A stretch of 64,000 nucleotides of DNA from Mucilaginibacter sp. JRF (GCF_015223065.1 NZ_JADFBY010000004.1:62001-126000), one strand, 5' to 3'. Counted from the stretch's first letter, positions 45,487 to 55,507 are shown. A program made the numbers and translations. Notes: generated by a model not told the origin, from the sequence alone.

Positions 45487-45693
45487 AACGTAACAGGGTT
45501 TGGTGTTACAATCCTATAAAAAAACCAACATAAAAGCAATAGCTATTTAAATGATTAATTGCCGGTTAGCCATTAAGGATAACGATTGTGTAATTTCAAA
45601 TACAGGCAGACAAAATACTATACAAAAAAACGACGTACATACATTTTAAAGCTACTGTATATACGCCGTTTCCTAAGCTAATAGCTTATGCCA

Positions 45694-46704
<1,011 letters not shown>

Positions 46705-46743
46705 GGCACGTTGCTACTACTAAACTGTATACGCATTACTGTT

Positions 46744-46789
46744 TATACTACCAAATTTACTGATATGACCTTCGGCATATATACTACCA
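46744..46789. promoter_or_regulatory. candidate AraC-type operator (direct repeats)
   Basis: TATACTACCA occurs at 46744-46753 and 46780-46789, 36 bp apart, between the divergent aldo/keto reductase and AraC genes. The spacing equals that of the direct repeats at 7042/7078. A TAAATTTG -7 box for the AraC gene follows at 46802-46809. Confidence 0.5.
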
Positions 46790-46832
46790 CATTGTAATAA
46801 CTAAATTTGTTTAACACCAACAGTAAAATACC

Positions 46833-47728
46833 ATGCCCGATATAGTACAACTTGACAGCATAGCCCAGTATAACCAGATAAGGGGCATTGAAACCCTGCA
46901 CCCGCTGGTATCGGTATTCAATATGGCCAATGCCAATTCCTTACCCGAGGGGACGTATAATTTTGGCCTGTATTCCATATTTTTCAAGGAGCTTAAATGC
47001 GGCGAACTGCGTTACGGGCGTAAACTGTACGACTACCAGGAAGGCACGCTGGTGTTCATAGCACCGGGACAGGTGTTGGGCGTTAAGCGTAAACCCGGTT
47101 TATCTGAGCCAAAGGTTGGACGCTATCCTTTCATCCCGAACTGATAAAGGGTACCCCGCTGGGGAAAATGATACAGGAATATTCATTCTTTTCGTACGAT
47201 GCGGATGAGGCCTTGCATGTATCCGAAAAAGAAAAGCAACTATTGTTAGATTGCTTTGCCAAGATACGTTACGAATTGGAACAGACTATTGATAAGCACA
47301 GCCGCACGCTCATAACATCAAACATCGAGTTGTTGTTGAACTATTGCCGTCGTTTTTACGACAGGCAGTTCATCACCCGAGATAATGTACACAAAGGTTT
47401 ACTTGAACGTTTTGAGGACTTGCTTAACAATTACTTTAGCTCAGACAAGCCGCAAACAGAGGGCTTACCATCTGTTGCGTGGTGCGCTGCTGAACTTAAT
47501 CTATCTGCCAATTATTTTGGCGATCTCATCAAAAAAGAAACCGGCCGATCGGCAAATGATTACATCCACCTTAAAATAATGGATGTGGCCAAGGAGAAGA
47601 TATTTGATACCCAACGTTCAGTAAGCGAAATAGCCTATCAGCTTGGCTTTAAATATCCGCAGCATTTTACCCGATTCTTTAAGCAGCAAACCGGGCAAAC
47701 CCCTAACGAGTACCGTACATTAAATTAG
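46833..47728 (+). pseudogene. AraC family regulator broken by a frameshift
   Basis: Two adjacent frames, 46833-47144 and 47168-47728, together encode one AraC protein of about 298 residues. The first carries the cupin sensor part and runs to LGVKRKPGLSEPK; the second continues as KGWTLSFHPELIKGTPLGKM (read from 47111 in its own frame) with the HTH domain (ELNLSANYFGDLIKKETGRSA, SVSEIAYQLGFKYPQHFTRF). A missing base near 47108-47116 separates them. It may be a true mutation or a sequencing error. Its natural target is probably the divergent aldo/keto reductase gene. Confidence 0.85.
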
Positions 47729-47811
47729 GGTGATTGTATCATTTTCTTTATACATTAACAGCTTAGCTGTATAAAATGCTAATTTGGTATTACCTACCAA
47801 TTAAAAGCATT

Positions 47812-49209
47812 ATGAGGTTTTACACCACACCTATTAAGCTTGCGCTTGCCATCGTACTAACAACATCTGTTTTAGCTGCTATTATCAGCTGGCGCGATGT
47901 TGCTGATAACAAAGCGCCGGAGCGACCGAACATCATCTTCATTTTAACCGATGATATGGGCTATAGCGATATCGGCTGTTTTGGCGGCAGGTTTGTGCCA
48001 ACACCTAATATCGACAGGCTGGCCAAACAGGGCCGCATGTTCACACAATACTACAGCGCGGCGCCAATTTGTTCGCCATCGCGGGCGGGCTTAATTACGG
48101 GTATGTACCCGGGCAGGTGGAACTTTTCAACTTATCTGGACAATAAAAAACATAACCGCAATGCTGAGCAGGCCGACTTTCTTGACCCGGCAGCGCCATC
48201 AATTGCCCGCTTTTTTAAGGATGTGGGCTATGCTACCGGTCATTTTGGTAAGTGGCACCTTGGCGGTGGGCGTGATGTAAAGAACGCGCCGGGATTTGAG
48301 CAATATGGCTATGACGAGCATGCCAGCACCTATGAAAGTCCGGATCCTGACCCGCTGATAACGGCCACTAACTGGATATGGTCTGACAAGGACAGCATAA
48401 AACGCTGGGATCGTACCAAATACTTCGTCGATAAAACGCTCGATTTTTTGAGCCGGCACAAAGGGCAGCCCTGCTTTATAAACCTTTGGCCCGATGATGT
48501 GCACACGCCCTGGGTTCCCCGAAAAGAAACGGAATACACCGGCAAATACCCCATGAATCCCGAGGAGGAAGATGCCTTTAAACTGGTACTTAAGGAATAT
48601 GATGCACAAATAGGCCGATTGATGGATGGCCTGAAGCAAATGCGGATGGATAAGAACACCATTATTATTTTCACCAGCGACAATGGCCCGCTACCCAGCT
48701 TTAGAGGCAGCCGGGCAGGTGGCATGCGCGGCTCAAAACTATCGTTATATGAGGGCGGTACACGCATGCCCTTTATAATTGGATGGCCGGGGCACATACC
48801 CGCCGCCACTATCGATACCTCATCAATGATAGACGCTATCGACATGCTGCCATCCTTAGCGAAGATAGCAGGCGTTCATCTACCTAAAAACTACGCGGGC
48901 GATGGCGTTGACCGGAGTTCGGCACTATTGGGTAAACCATCAGCCCGAGCAAAGGAAATGTACTGGGAGTACGGACGCAATAATATAGCGTTCAGGTATC
49001 CGGCAGGCCGGGATAAAAGCCCAAACCTGGCCGTACGATCCGGAAAATGGAAACTGATCATGAACAGCGACGGCAGCGATGTACAGCTCTACAACATCAA
49101 TACAGATCGTAACGAAACAAGTAATCTTGCTGAAAAGGAAGCTGATGTTACTAAAAACCTAAAGATTAAGTTGCAGAACTGGTGGGCTGGTTTGCCGAAG
49201 TTGAAGTAA
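47812..49209 (+). CDS. sulfatase (arylsulfatase family)
   Basis: 465 residues from ATG 47812, which opens a signal/anchor helix (KLALAIVLTTSVLAAII); an upstream in-frame ATG at 47776 adds 12 residues. Metal-binding DDMGYSDIGCFGG (about 46-58), formylglycine motif CSPSR with Cys87, then GKWHLGG and SDNGP are all typical. It is exported and would need a formylglycine-generating or anaerobic sulfatase-maturating enzyme, not seen here. The substrate is probably a sulfated polysaccharide. It stands alone, not in a polysaccharide utilisation locus. Confidence 0.93.
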   Translation: MRFYTTPIKLALAIVLTTSVLAAIISWRDVADNKAPERPNIIFILTDDMGYSDIGCFGGRFVPTPNIDRLAKQGRMFTQYYSAAPICSPSRAGLITGMYPGRWNFSTYLDNKKHNRNAEQADFLDPAAPSIARFFKDVGYATGHFGKWHLGGGRDVKNAPGFEQYGYDEHASTYESPDPDPLITATNWIWSDKDSIKRWDRTKYFVDKTLDFLSRHKGQPCFINLWPDDVHTPWVPRKETEYTGKYPMNPEEEDAFKLVLKEYDAQIGRLMDGLKQMRMDKNTIIIFTSDNGPLPSFRGSRAGGMRGSKLSLYEGGTRMPFIIGWPGHIPAATIDTSSMIDAIDMLPSLAKIAGVHLPKNYAGDGVDRSSALLGKPSARAKEMYWEYGRNNIAFRYPAGRDKSPNLAVRSGKWKLIMNSDGSDVQLYNINTDRNETSNLAEKEADVTKNLKIKLQNWWAGLPKLK

Positions 49210-50210
49210 ATAATAAATCCCTCCCTGCCCAATTAGTATTACCCTTAAAAGCTGTAACCACAAATAACCAATCCTACCGGCATCAGAAATGCCCGGAGTA
49301 GCACAAGCCTTGCCCACGCACACCCTTTCACCGGGTAGGGCGTAGCCGGCAGTTTTTGCTTCTTTTGTCTGCACAAAAGAAGTTGAGGATAGGTAATGAA
49401 GATGCTCTGCTTTTACGAGAGGATTCAGCTTTAAACCAAAGGTTGTGCTTTAATTATCGTCAGCCTGCTCTTGGGCGCAGAGCCCAGTTACTTTACCTTA
49501 GATGCAAAGTAACCAAACATCAAGGCAGAAAAAACCTTCCTCCCACAGGCCATACTCCCTGGCCCGGTTTTCTGCCAGGCCGACGCTCTTTTTTATATTT
49601 AAGTTTGTTGGAAGTCCTCTCCATCGGGGAGGATTTAGGAGGGGTTGTACGAGTAATAATCTATCGCTTTGATATCAACGTGTACAGATTTCTCCTACGT
49701 CGAAATGACAAAGTTATTAGGTATTAAAAAAACGCGTCATTGTGAGGTACGAAGCAATCCCCGAGCGATTTGCTTGAAGAATGTCTTAAAGAGATTGCTT
49801 CGTTCCTCACAATGACGCAGTTGTTAAAACTCAGATAGGGTACGTGTTAAAACGATTTATGTAAAAACACCGTTTATAACATATGCTAACTATCGTCACA
49901 GTACTTTGCATACACATTCACGCATCGCATTACACATAAAAGTTTTAAGTATTGAGGTATTACTTTCCCAATAAGCGGGGCATTTTACCCCAAATTTTAA
50001 AGTTTCGTATAGCTTAAGGTTGTTTTATTAGAAAGAAATTAGAAACAACCTCACGTTTGAGTAATATTTAAATCAATAGTTAAACAATCAAAGAATTCAC
50101 TATCAGATACTTAAATACAATATCAAGGTCTTTTTACATGGGTTTACACCCCTGTATGGCTGAATAATTGTATAATTTATGATTGCTATAATTGCAATAA
50201 TTGACGAAAA
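49210..50210. repeat. 1-kb gene-free block of nested inverted repeats
   Basis: No credible gene. Visible elements: CTTCTTTTGT (49359-49368) with ACAAAAGAAG (49373-49382); GTTACTTT (49487-49494) with AAAGTAAC (49506-49513); GGCAGAAAAAACC (49524-49536) with GGTTTTCTGCC (49566-49576); a segment TCCTCTCCATCGGGGAGGAT near 49616-49635; a TCTCCTACGTCGAAATGACA segment at 49690-49709; and a 26-bp inverted repeat at 49734-49818. From 49820 to 50210 the sequence is AT-rich with no recognised element apart from the presumed promoter of the GT14 gene. Confidence 0.75.
49734..49818. repeat. 85-bp palindromic element (REP/MITE-like)
   Basis: A 26-bp left arm (49734-49759, beginning GCGTCATTGTGAGG) matches the reverse complement of the right arm (49793-49818) at 25 of 26 positions, around a 33-nt spacer. 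Similar CGTCATTGCGAGG/CGAAGCAATC words occur as dispersed repeats in many bacterial genomes. Confidence 0.9.
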
Positions 50211-51050
50211 ATGCGTGTTGCCCATTTAATTTTAACATATACTGATCCGTTACTTACTGAGCGGTTGATCAAGAAGATCGCTCATCCTGATTTTGATTTT
50301 TACATACACGTAGATCTTAAATTCAGCATTGAGTCGTACCTGCATTTGGCCGACTTGCCTAACGTTTACCTGATAAAAAACAGGGAAGATGTGCGCTGGG
50401 CGGGCTATAATACCATTAAGGCTACGTTTAATTGCGTGCGCGAAATTGTTGAAACAGGTATTAAGTACGATTTTATCAACTTTTTAAGCGGGCAGGATTA
50501 CGCCGTTAAGCCGGTTGAGTATATGGTTGATTTTTTCAAGAACAACACAGGCAAGCAATTTATACGCTACCAAAATGCCGAAACCACCTGGACCGAAGGC
50601 CAGAGCCGCGTTAGCCGCTATCATTTTGTTAATTTTAAGTTTAAGGGTAAGTACAGGTTAGAGTGGCTGATCAATTTATTACGCAGGCCACGCCGCCACT
50701 TACCGCAAAACCTGACCATGTGGGGCAAGGCCATGTTTTGGATGCTGAGTGCCGATTGTGCCATGTATGTAGTTGAGCGTGTTGAGGGCAGCCCGGAACT
50801 CCAAAAATTCCTGAAATATACCTGGGGTAGCGATGAATTCGTTTTCCAGACCATACTGATGGATTCGCCGTTTCGCGAGGCTTTGGTGAATGATGATTAC
50901 AGATATATTGATTGGTCAAAGGGCGGAGCGCACCCAAAAACACTTACTGTGAACGATTTTGATAAGATAATGCAGTCAGATGCGTTATTTGCACGTAAAT
51001 TTAGCACGAGTGTTGATATCGATATAATTGATAAGCTCGATAAGCTGTAA
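50211..51050 (+). CDS. GT14-like glycosyltransferase (core-2/I-branching family)
   Basis: A 279-residue glycosyltransferase. It starts RVAHLILTYTDPLLTERLI and has FYIHVDLK (about 26-33), a DxD-like site, then FINFLSGQDYAVKP (about 92-105) and WGSDEFVFQTILM (about 203-215), as in bacterial beta-1,6-N-acetylglucosaminyltransferase-like (GT14) proteins. No signal peptide or membrane helix. It is followed after 18 nt by sugar-modification genes and probably decorates a surface glycan. Confidence 0.88.
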   Translation: MRVAHLILTYTDPLLTERLIKKIAHPDFDFYIHVDLKFSIESYLHLADLPNVYLIKNREDVRWAGYNTIKATFNCVREIVETGIKYDFINFLSGQDYAVKPVEYMVDFFKNNTGKQFIRYQNAETTWTEGQSRVSRYHFVNFKFKGKYRLEWLINLLRRPRRHLPQNLTMWGKAMFWMLSADCAMYVVERVEGSPELQKFLKYTWGSDEFVFQTILMDSPFREALVNDDYRYIDWSKGGAHPKTLTVNDFDKIMQSDALFARKFSTSVDIDIIDKLDKL

Positions 51051-51068
51051 CATCCACCACAAATACCT

Positions 51069-51443
51069 ATGGCACATCTACTACATGTTGATACTTTTAC
51101 TGACGACCGCGGAAGCCTCTCCGTACTTGATGAGGTGATCCCCTTCCCCATAAAGCGTTTATTTTATATTTACGGCGTTGATAATTCTTCGCGCGGCGGG
51201 CACCGCCACCATACTACAAGGCAGGCAGCTATTTGTATAAAGGGCAGCTGTACCATTCGCAATCACGACGGGCATAAAACCGAGGAGTTCGAGATGGATT
51301 CGCCATCAAAATGCCTGATACTGGAACCTGAGGACTGGCATGTAATGACCAATTTTAGCAGCGATGCCATATTGCTGGTATTAGCGTCGACACGCTTTGA
51401 TCCGCACGATTATATCTTTGATCCGTACGCTACAACATCATGA
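51069..51443 (+). CDS. FdtA/QdtA-like dTDP-sugar 3,4-ketoisomerase (WxcM-like cupin)
   Basis: A 124-residue cupin. Motifs DDRGSLSVLDE, RLFYIYGVDN, RGGHRHHTTRQAAICIKGSC and the C-terminal LEPEDWHVMTNFSSDAILLVLAS define the FdtA/QdtA family. These isomerise dTDP-4-keto-6-deoxyglucose to the 3-keto sugar. Its stop overlaps the aminotransferase start (ATGA), which would install the 3-amino group. Confidence 0.9.
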   Translation: MAHLLHVDTFTDDRGSLSVLDEVIPFPIKRLFYIYGVDNSSRGGHRHHTTRQAAICIKGSCTIRNHDGHKTEEFEMDSPSKCLILEPEDWHVMTNFSSDAILLVLASTRFDPHDYIFDPYATTS

Positions 51444-52528
51444 TAAAGTACGAAGATCTGCTTAAAGTAAACGAGCCTTTTACCCAAGAGCTGGGTAACG
51501 CGTTTAACGATGTGATAGCCAGCGGCTGGTACATTATGGGCAAACAACTCGAATTATTTGAACAGAACTTTGCAGCCTGGAACAACGCCGCCTATTGCAC
51601 CGGCGTAGCCAACGGACTTGATGCCTTAACCCTTGCCCTCAAAGTGTTTGATCTGGAAGCGGGCAGCGAGGTAATCGTACCATCAAACACCTACATAGCC
51701 ACCATTTTGGCCATCATGAACAATGGCCTGGTGCCGGTTTTGGTTGAACCTGATATTAATACTTATAATATTGACCCGGTAAGGGTTGAGCAGGCCATCA
51801 CGCCTAAAACCAAAGCCTTGATGATAGTGCACCTGTATGGCAAATGCTGCGATATGGATGCCCTGATGCCCATTAAAACCAAGTATAACTTATTGCTTAT
51901 TGAGGATTGCGCACAGGCACACGGGGCAAGCCTTAAAGGTAAAATGGCAGGTACGTACGGCGAGTTTGGCGCGTTCAGCTTTTACCCTACCAAAAATTTG
52001 GGTGCCCTGGGCGATGCCGGGGCTTTGCTTACTAATGATGAGCAGTTGAACAGCAGTATCAGGCGGGTGCGCAATTATGGCTCAGACACTAAATACTATA
52101 ACGATGTGGTGGGCGTAAATTCCCGTTTGGATGAAATGCAGGCCGCGTTCCTGAACATTAAGCTTAAACACTTACACAGCATCAACGCTAAAAAAGCAGA
52201 ACTTGCTGCTTTATATCATCAGTATTTAAAGGATGATTTTATAAAACCCCTTGCCACTGCCCAAAACGAGGTGCATGTTTACCACATATACAACATACGT
52301 CACCCCAAACGCGAAGCACTAAAGGCCTATTTATTAAAGCATGAAATTGGTACCGAGATACATTACCCCGTACCACCCCATCAGCAAAAAGCATTAGCCG
52401 ATCTATTTACCGGCCAGCAATACCCCATAGCCGAGGAGATACACGCCACAACCCTCAGCCTACCCTGCTCATACGCCCACACCAAAGATGAAGTGATGAG
52501 GGTTATTGAGGTGATGAATAGGTTTTGA
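51440..52528 (+). CDS. DegT/DnrJ/EryC1/StrS sugar aminotransferase (FdtB/QdtB-like)
   Basis: A 362-residue PLP aminotransferase. CTGVANGLDALTLAL (about 53-67), IEDCAQAHGASLKGKMAG (about 154-171) and PLP-Lys185 in FYPTKNLGALGD are diagnostic. Coupled to the FdtA-like gene, it most likely makes dTDP-3-amino-3,6-dideoxyhexose (Fuc3N or Qui3N). The acetyltransferase and RmlA/RmlB needed for the full route are not in the window. Confidence 0.92.
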   Translation: MIKYEDLLKVNEPFTQELGNAFNDVIASGWYIMGKQLELFEQNFAAWNNAAYCTGVANGLDALTLALKVFDLEAGSEVIVPSNTYIATILAIMNNGLVPVLVEPDINTYNIDPVRVEQAITPKTKALMIVHLYGKCCDMDALMPIKTKYNLLLIEDCAQAHGASLKGKMAGTYGEFGAFSFYPTKNLGALGDAGALLTNDEQLNSSIRRVRNYGSDTKYYNDVVGVNSRLDEMQAAFLNIKLKHLHSINAKKAELAALYHQYLKDDFIKPLATAQNEVHVYHIYNIRHPKREALKAYLLKHEIGTEIHYPVPPHQQKALADLFTGQQYPIAEEIHATTLSLPCSYAHTKDEVMRVIEVMNRF

Positions 52529-52546
52529 GGAATTAAAGTTCTATCA

Positions 52547-52592
52547 ATAAAAAAACCGCCCAACACCCCATATTTATCGGATGTTGAACGGT
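52547..52592 (-). terminator. terminator after prfH
   Basis: On the minus strand ACCGTTCAACA (52582-52592) pairs with TGTTGGGCGGT (52555-52565) with two G-U pairs, followed by a T-run (52547-52554 is A-rich on plus). Confidence 0.75.
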
Positions 52593-52603
52593 CATCATTT
52601 TTA

Positions 52604-53212
52604 TTAAACTAACTCCGCTTTTATAGTTTTTACCGGGTTACCACGTAGCAGCTGGTTATGCTGTTGCCATTGGTGCTGCTGTTGTTGCATAAGCTGCTCG
52701 GTTTGCCAAACCATTACTTTGGCTTCGAGGCGTGCAAGGCATAGCTTTTTGTTTTCGAGTTGCGAGCGGCTGTCCATAGCCATAACCTGCAAACCTGATG
52801 GCTGGTGGGTGCCACGTACGGCGGTTTCTACCTTGTTTACGTTTTGTCCGCCCGGGCCTGATGAGCGGCAGGTTTCCAGCTTAACATCTTTTGGGTTCCA
52901 CTGCGGCATTTGTTTAATATCAAAAGCGGCTACGCCCACAAACCAGTTCTTGCGTTTATGAAACCTGCGATACGGGCTTTGCGCTATCCATTGTACCGTT
53001 CCCGCCCACTCGGCAATAAATGCGCCCAGATTTTCACCGCCGGCCATCATAGTGGCCGATAGCAGGGTGCCGTTCTGCTCGCCCGGTTTGTTTTCCAGCA
53101 CTTCCAGTTTGATGCCTTGCTGTTTGGCCTGTTTCATCATCAGACTTTGCACACAGGCTACAACCCGGCAGCATTCTGCCGGGCCTTTGCCTGATGTTAT
53201 TTGTATCATCAT
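52604..53212 (-). CDS. prfH: peptide chain release factor H (PrfH), ribosome-rescue hydrolase
   Basis: 202 residues from ATG 53212; a GTG at 53221 would add three. It has the catalytic GGQ (121-123) in SSGPGGQNVNKVETAVRGTH. It lacks the codon-recognition domain of RF1/RF2 and begins directly with the IQITSGKGPAECCRVVACV segment seen in RF-H. It lies just after rtcB, in the same operon. PrfH-type factors have been reported to release peptide from ribosomes whose 16S rRNA is cut in the decoding centre, so that the linked RtcB can religate it. Confidence 0.92.
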   Translation of the reverse strand: MMIQITSGKGPAECCRVVACVQSLMMKQAKQQGIKLEVLENKPGEQNGTLLSATMMAGGENLGAFIAEWAGTVQWIAQSPYRRFHKRKNWFVGVAAFDIKQMPQWNPKDVKLETCRSSGPGGQNVNKVETAVRGTHQPSGLQVMAMDSRSQLENKKLCLARLEAKVMVWQTEQLMQQQQHQWQQHNQLLRGNPVKTIKAELV

Positions 53213-53226
53213 CTTTTCCACCGCTG

Positions 53227-54627
53227 TTACTCTTTATGCATCCTTACAGTGCGTGGTTGAAATTTGCCCTGCACATCAACCAGATCATGCTGCGCGGCTA
53301 TAACGGCATCAATATCCTTATAGGCTAAGGGGTTTTCTTCAACCGTACCGCCCAGCAAGGTTACACCGGCATTGCCCAACAGCTTTTTCATGGCCGATAC
53401 GGTCATGCTGTCCTTCGCGCTTTGCCTGCTCATGGCCCTGCCCGCCCCGTGCGATGCGGAATACAATGCCTCTGCCCTGCCTTTACCTGCAACCAGGTAA
53501 GCCGGGGTGGTCATGCTACCGGGAATGATACCCAGTTCGCCCGCATGCGCCGGGGTTGCCCCCTTACGGTGAATGATGGCTTCGCTACCATCGGCCAGCT
53601 TATCCTTCCAGGCAAAGTTGTGATGGTTCTCCACCACATGCAGCGCCTTTAAGTCTAATGCCTTTAACAGGTTGGCATGTATACGCTCGTGGCAGGCCTT
53701 AGCATAATCGCCGGCCAGGGTCATGGTGAGCCAGTACTCCTGCCCCGCCTCGGTATCCATATCCAGCCAGGACAATTGCTGGGCATGGCGGGGCAGCTTG
53801 CAGGTGTTCATGGCTATCTGCGTGTAATGCCTCGCTATGGCCGAGCCCAGCCCCCTGCTGCCCGAGTGGGTTAGTAATGCCGTATACTTTTTGGCCGGTA
53901 AGCCCAGGCTGTTATCATCAAACAACTCTATCTCGCCAAACTCAACAAAGTGGTTGCCATTGCCCGATGTACCCAGTTGTCGCACCGCCTTGCCCCGTAA
54001 TGGTTTCAAAAAAGGTATCTCGTTAAATACCTTACTATCCAAAATCTCGTGCTCCTGCCGGGTGTCCAGGCCGCCCTCCATACCAAAATGGGTATGGTTT
54101 TTCAGCGCTTGTTTTATCTGGTACTCGTAGCGTTTCAGGTAGCCATCATTCTCGTCAATAATAGATAGCGCCATGCGGCAGCCTATATCCATCCCAACGG
54201 CATACGGAATCACCGCGTTGCTGGTAGCCAGCACACCGCCAATGGGTAAACCAAAGCCCATGTGCGCATCGGGCATCAGGGCACCCTGCATGCTTACGGG
54301 CAGCAGGTTGGCCAGTTCCATCTGCCTTTTGGCCGATGCTTCTATACCCTTGCCGCCGTAGGTTTTGCAAAACACCGGCTCATGGCGCAGCTCAAACACC
54401 TTAAATGGCGCCGCTTCTGTTTTACCTATTATCTTTTCGGCAATGCGGGCGGTTAATTCATCATCCAGATATGCTTCCGGATCGTTCTTAATGTCCACCA
54501 GCAAATCAAGCAATTGCTGCTTGCTGTGGTGCTTAAAATTTTTAGAGGCTATGCCGATGACCAAACTTCGCAGCTGATCATTATGATAACCTATTTTACT
54601 CAGATCTTTTGTTCGTAAATTGCCCAT
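53227..54627 (-). CDS. rtcB: RtcB-type RNA ligase (PrfH-associated)
   Basis: A 466-residue RtcB. Metal-binding and guanylation motifs are intact: MPDAHMGFGLPIGGVLA, VGMDIGCRM with the metal-ligand Cys, SGNGNHFVEFGE, THSGSRGLG, ENHHNFAWKD, and the guanylated His393 in SASHGAGR. It seals RNA 2',3'-cyclic phosphate to 5'-OH ends using GTP. Position between a basic unknown protein gene and prfH, with 5-14 nt gaps, marks the RtcB2 rRNA-repair type rather than a tRNA-splicing one. Confidence 0.95.
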   Translation of the reverse strand: MGNLRTKDLSKIGYHNDQLRSLVIGIASKNFKHHSKQQLLDLLVDIKNDPEAYLDDELTARIAEKIIGKTEAAPFKVFELRHEPVFCKTYGGKGIEASAKRQMELANLLPVSMQGALMPDAHMGFGLPIGGVLATSNAVIPYAVGMDIGCRMALSIIDENDGYLKRYEYQIKQALKNHTHFGMEGGLDTRQEHEILDSKVFNEIPFLKPLRGKAVRQLGTSGNGNHFVEFGEIELFDDNSLGLPAKKYTALLTHSGSRGLGSAIARHYTQIAMNTCKLPRHAQQLSWLDMDTEAGQEYWLTMTLAGDYAKACHERIHANLLKALDLKALHVVENHHNFAWKDKLADGSEAIIHRKGATPAHAGELGIIPGSMTTPAYLVAGKGRAEALYSASHGAGRAMSRQSAKDSMTVSAMKKLLGNAGVTLLGGTVEENPLAYKDIDAVIAAQHDLVDVQGKFQPRTVRMHKE

Positions 54628-54632
54628 GTGGG

Positions 54633-55364
54633 TTATAATTTTAAATCCTGATACGCATCAATGTTGCTGTACCGGGGTAAGTTTTTAATTCTGTTAATAT
54701 ATTTGGCTCGTTGCGTGTACAACTTATTCCACGGGTAGCTTTTGCCGCGTGTTAATCTTTCAATACGATGATAAATTGCGCGCCCATCGATATAATTATC
54801 TATGTACGATAGTTCACGCTCAATATCTGCGTCGATCAGTTTAGTATGCGTTATCATGTGCGGAACTATCTTCAGCACAAATCGCCAGGGTTCGGTAACC
54901 ACATATTTTACCTCGATGCCCTTTGTCTGTAAACTGTAGCTTTCAACGCGGGTAAAACAGGCCTTCTGTTCGTCGGTTAATTTTGCCCAGTTGACATTCC
55001 ACTCACGTTCATTAAACTCCTGTAGCAATTGCGTTATTAATTCGTATCCATAGCGCCTGCGGCGACGCTTTTTCCTTTTAAATACCCTTTCAGCATTATA
55101 CTGAACCGTATTTACCGTGGCCAGCAGTGCTGTGTAAAACTCCGCTTGCTTACTATCCCTCACATCATCGCGCAGCACAAAAGTTCGCTTCCACCCGCTT
55201 TGATAAGGGCTTTGAAGCGGCACTAAGGGCATTGATAGCTGTTGCTGGTGGAGTTCCTGCAAACGTTTATATAATTGTATCAGTTGCTTATCGCGGTCAG
55301 TTTTTACGAGCCTTTTTTTACGGCGTGCCGATTTAATACGGCAAGGCCATTCATGTGCATTCAT
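54633..55364 (-). CDS. basic hypothetical protein co-operonic with rtcB and prfH
   Basis: 243 residues from ATG 55364 (GTG 55367 also possible). Strongly basic: an N-terminal CRIKSARRKKRLVKTDRDK (about 8-26) and an arginine-lysine block KRKKRRRRR at 96-104, then mixed helical segments with WNVNWAKL, VTEPWRFVLKIVPHMITHTK and a Tyr/Lys/Arg-rich C-terminus. No signal peptide, membrane segment, cysteine cluster or known enzyme motif. It ends 5 nt before the rtcB start, so it is translated from the same message. It is likely to bind RNA or the ribosome; not recognised as a described family. Confidence 0.8.
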   Translation of the reverse strand: MNAHEWPCRIKSARRKKRLVKTDRDKQLIQLYKRLQELHQQQLSMPLVPLQSPYQSGWKRTFVLRDDVRDSKQAEFYTALLATVNTVQYNAERVFKRKKRRRRRYGYELITQLLQEFNEREWNVNWAKLTDEQKACFTRVESYSLQTKGIEVKYVVTEPWRFVLKIVPHMITHTKLIDADIERELSYIDNYIDGRAIYHRIERLTRGKSYPWNKLYTQRAKYINRIKNLPRYSNIDAYQDLKL

Positions 55365-55420
55365 CACATGCTTAATTAATTATTCTTTAAATCGATGCTG
55401 ATCTCTTGTTCGTCCGTTGA

Positions 55421-55507
55421 GTACGGATATACCCTTTTTTAGGAGCGCTCAAAAGATGCCATGAAAGCGGACAGGCAAAAACCAGATGCACAGAATACCA
55501 TCCGTAC
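55421..55507. other. short inverted repeat upstream of the rtcB operon
   Basis: GTACGGAT (55421-55428) and ATCCGTAC (55500-55507) form an 8-bp inverted repeat enclosing 71 nt. It lies 57 nt upstream of the basic protein gene. It could be an operator or a small structured RNA; the rest of 55365-55663 shows nothing else. Confidence 0.3.

Noticed and set aside
49356..49727. 123-codon frame in the repeat island
   Set aside because: It runs through several inverted repeats and has no protein-like features.
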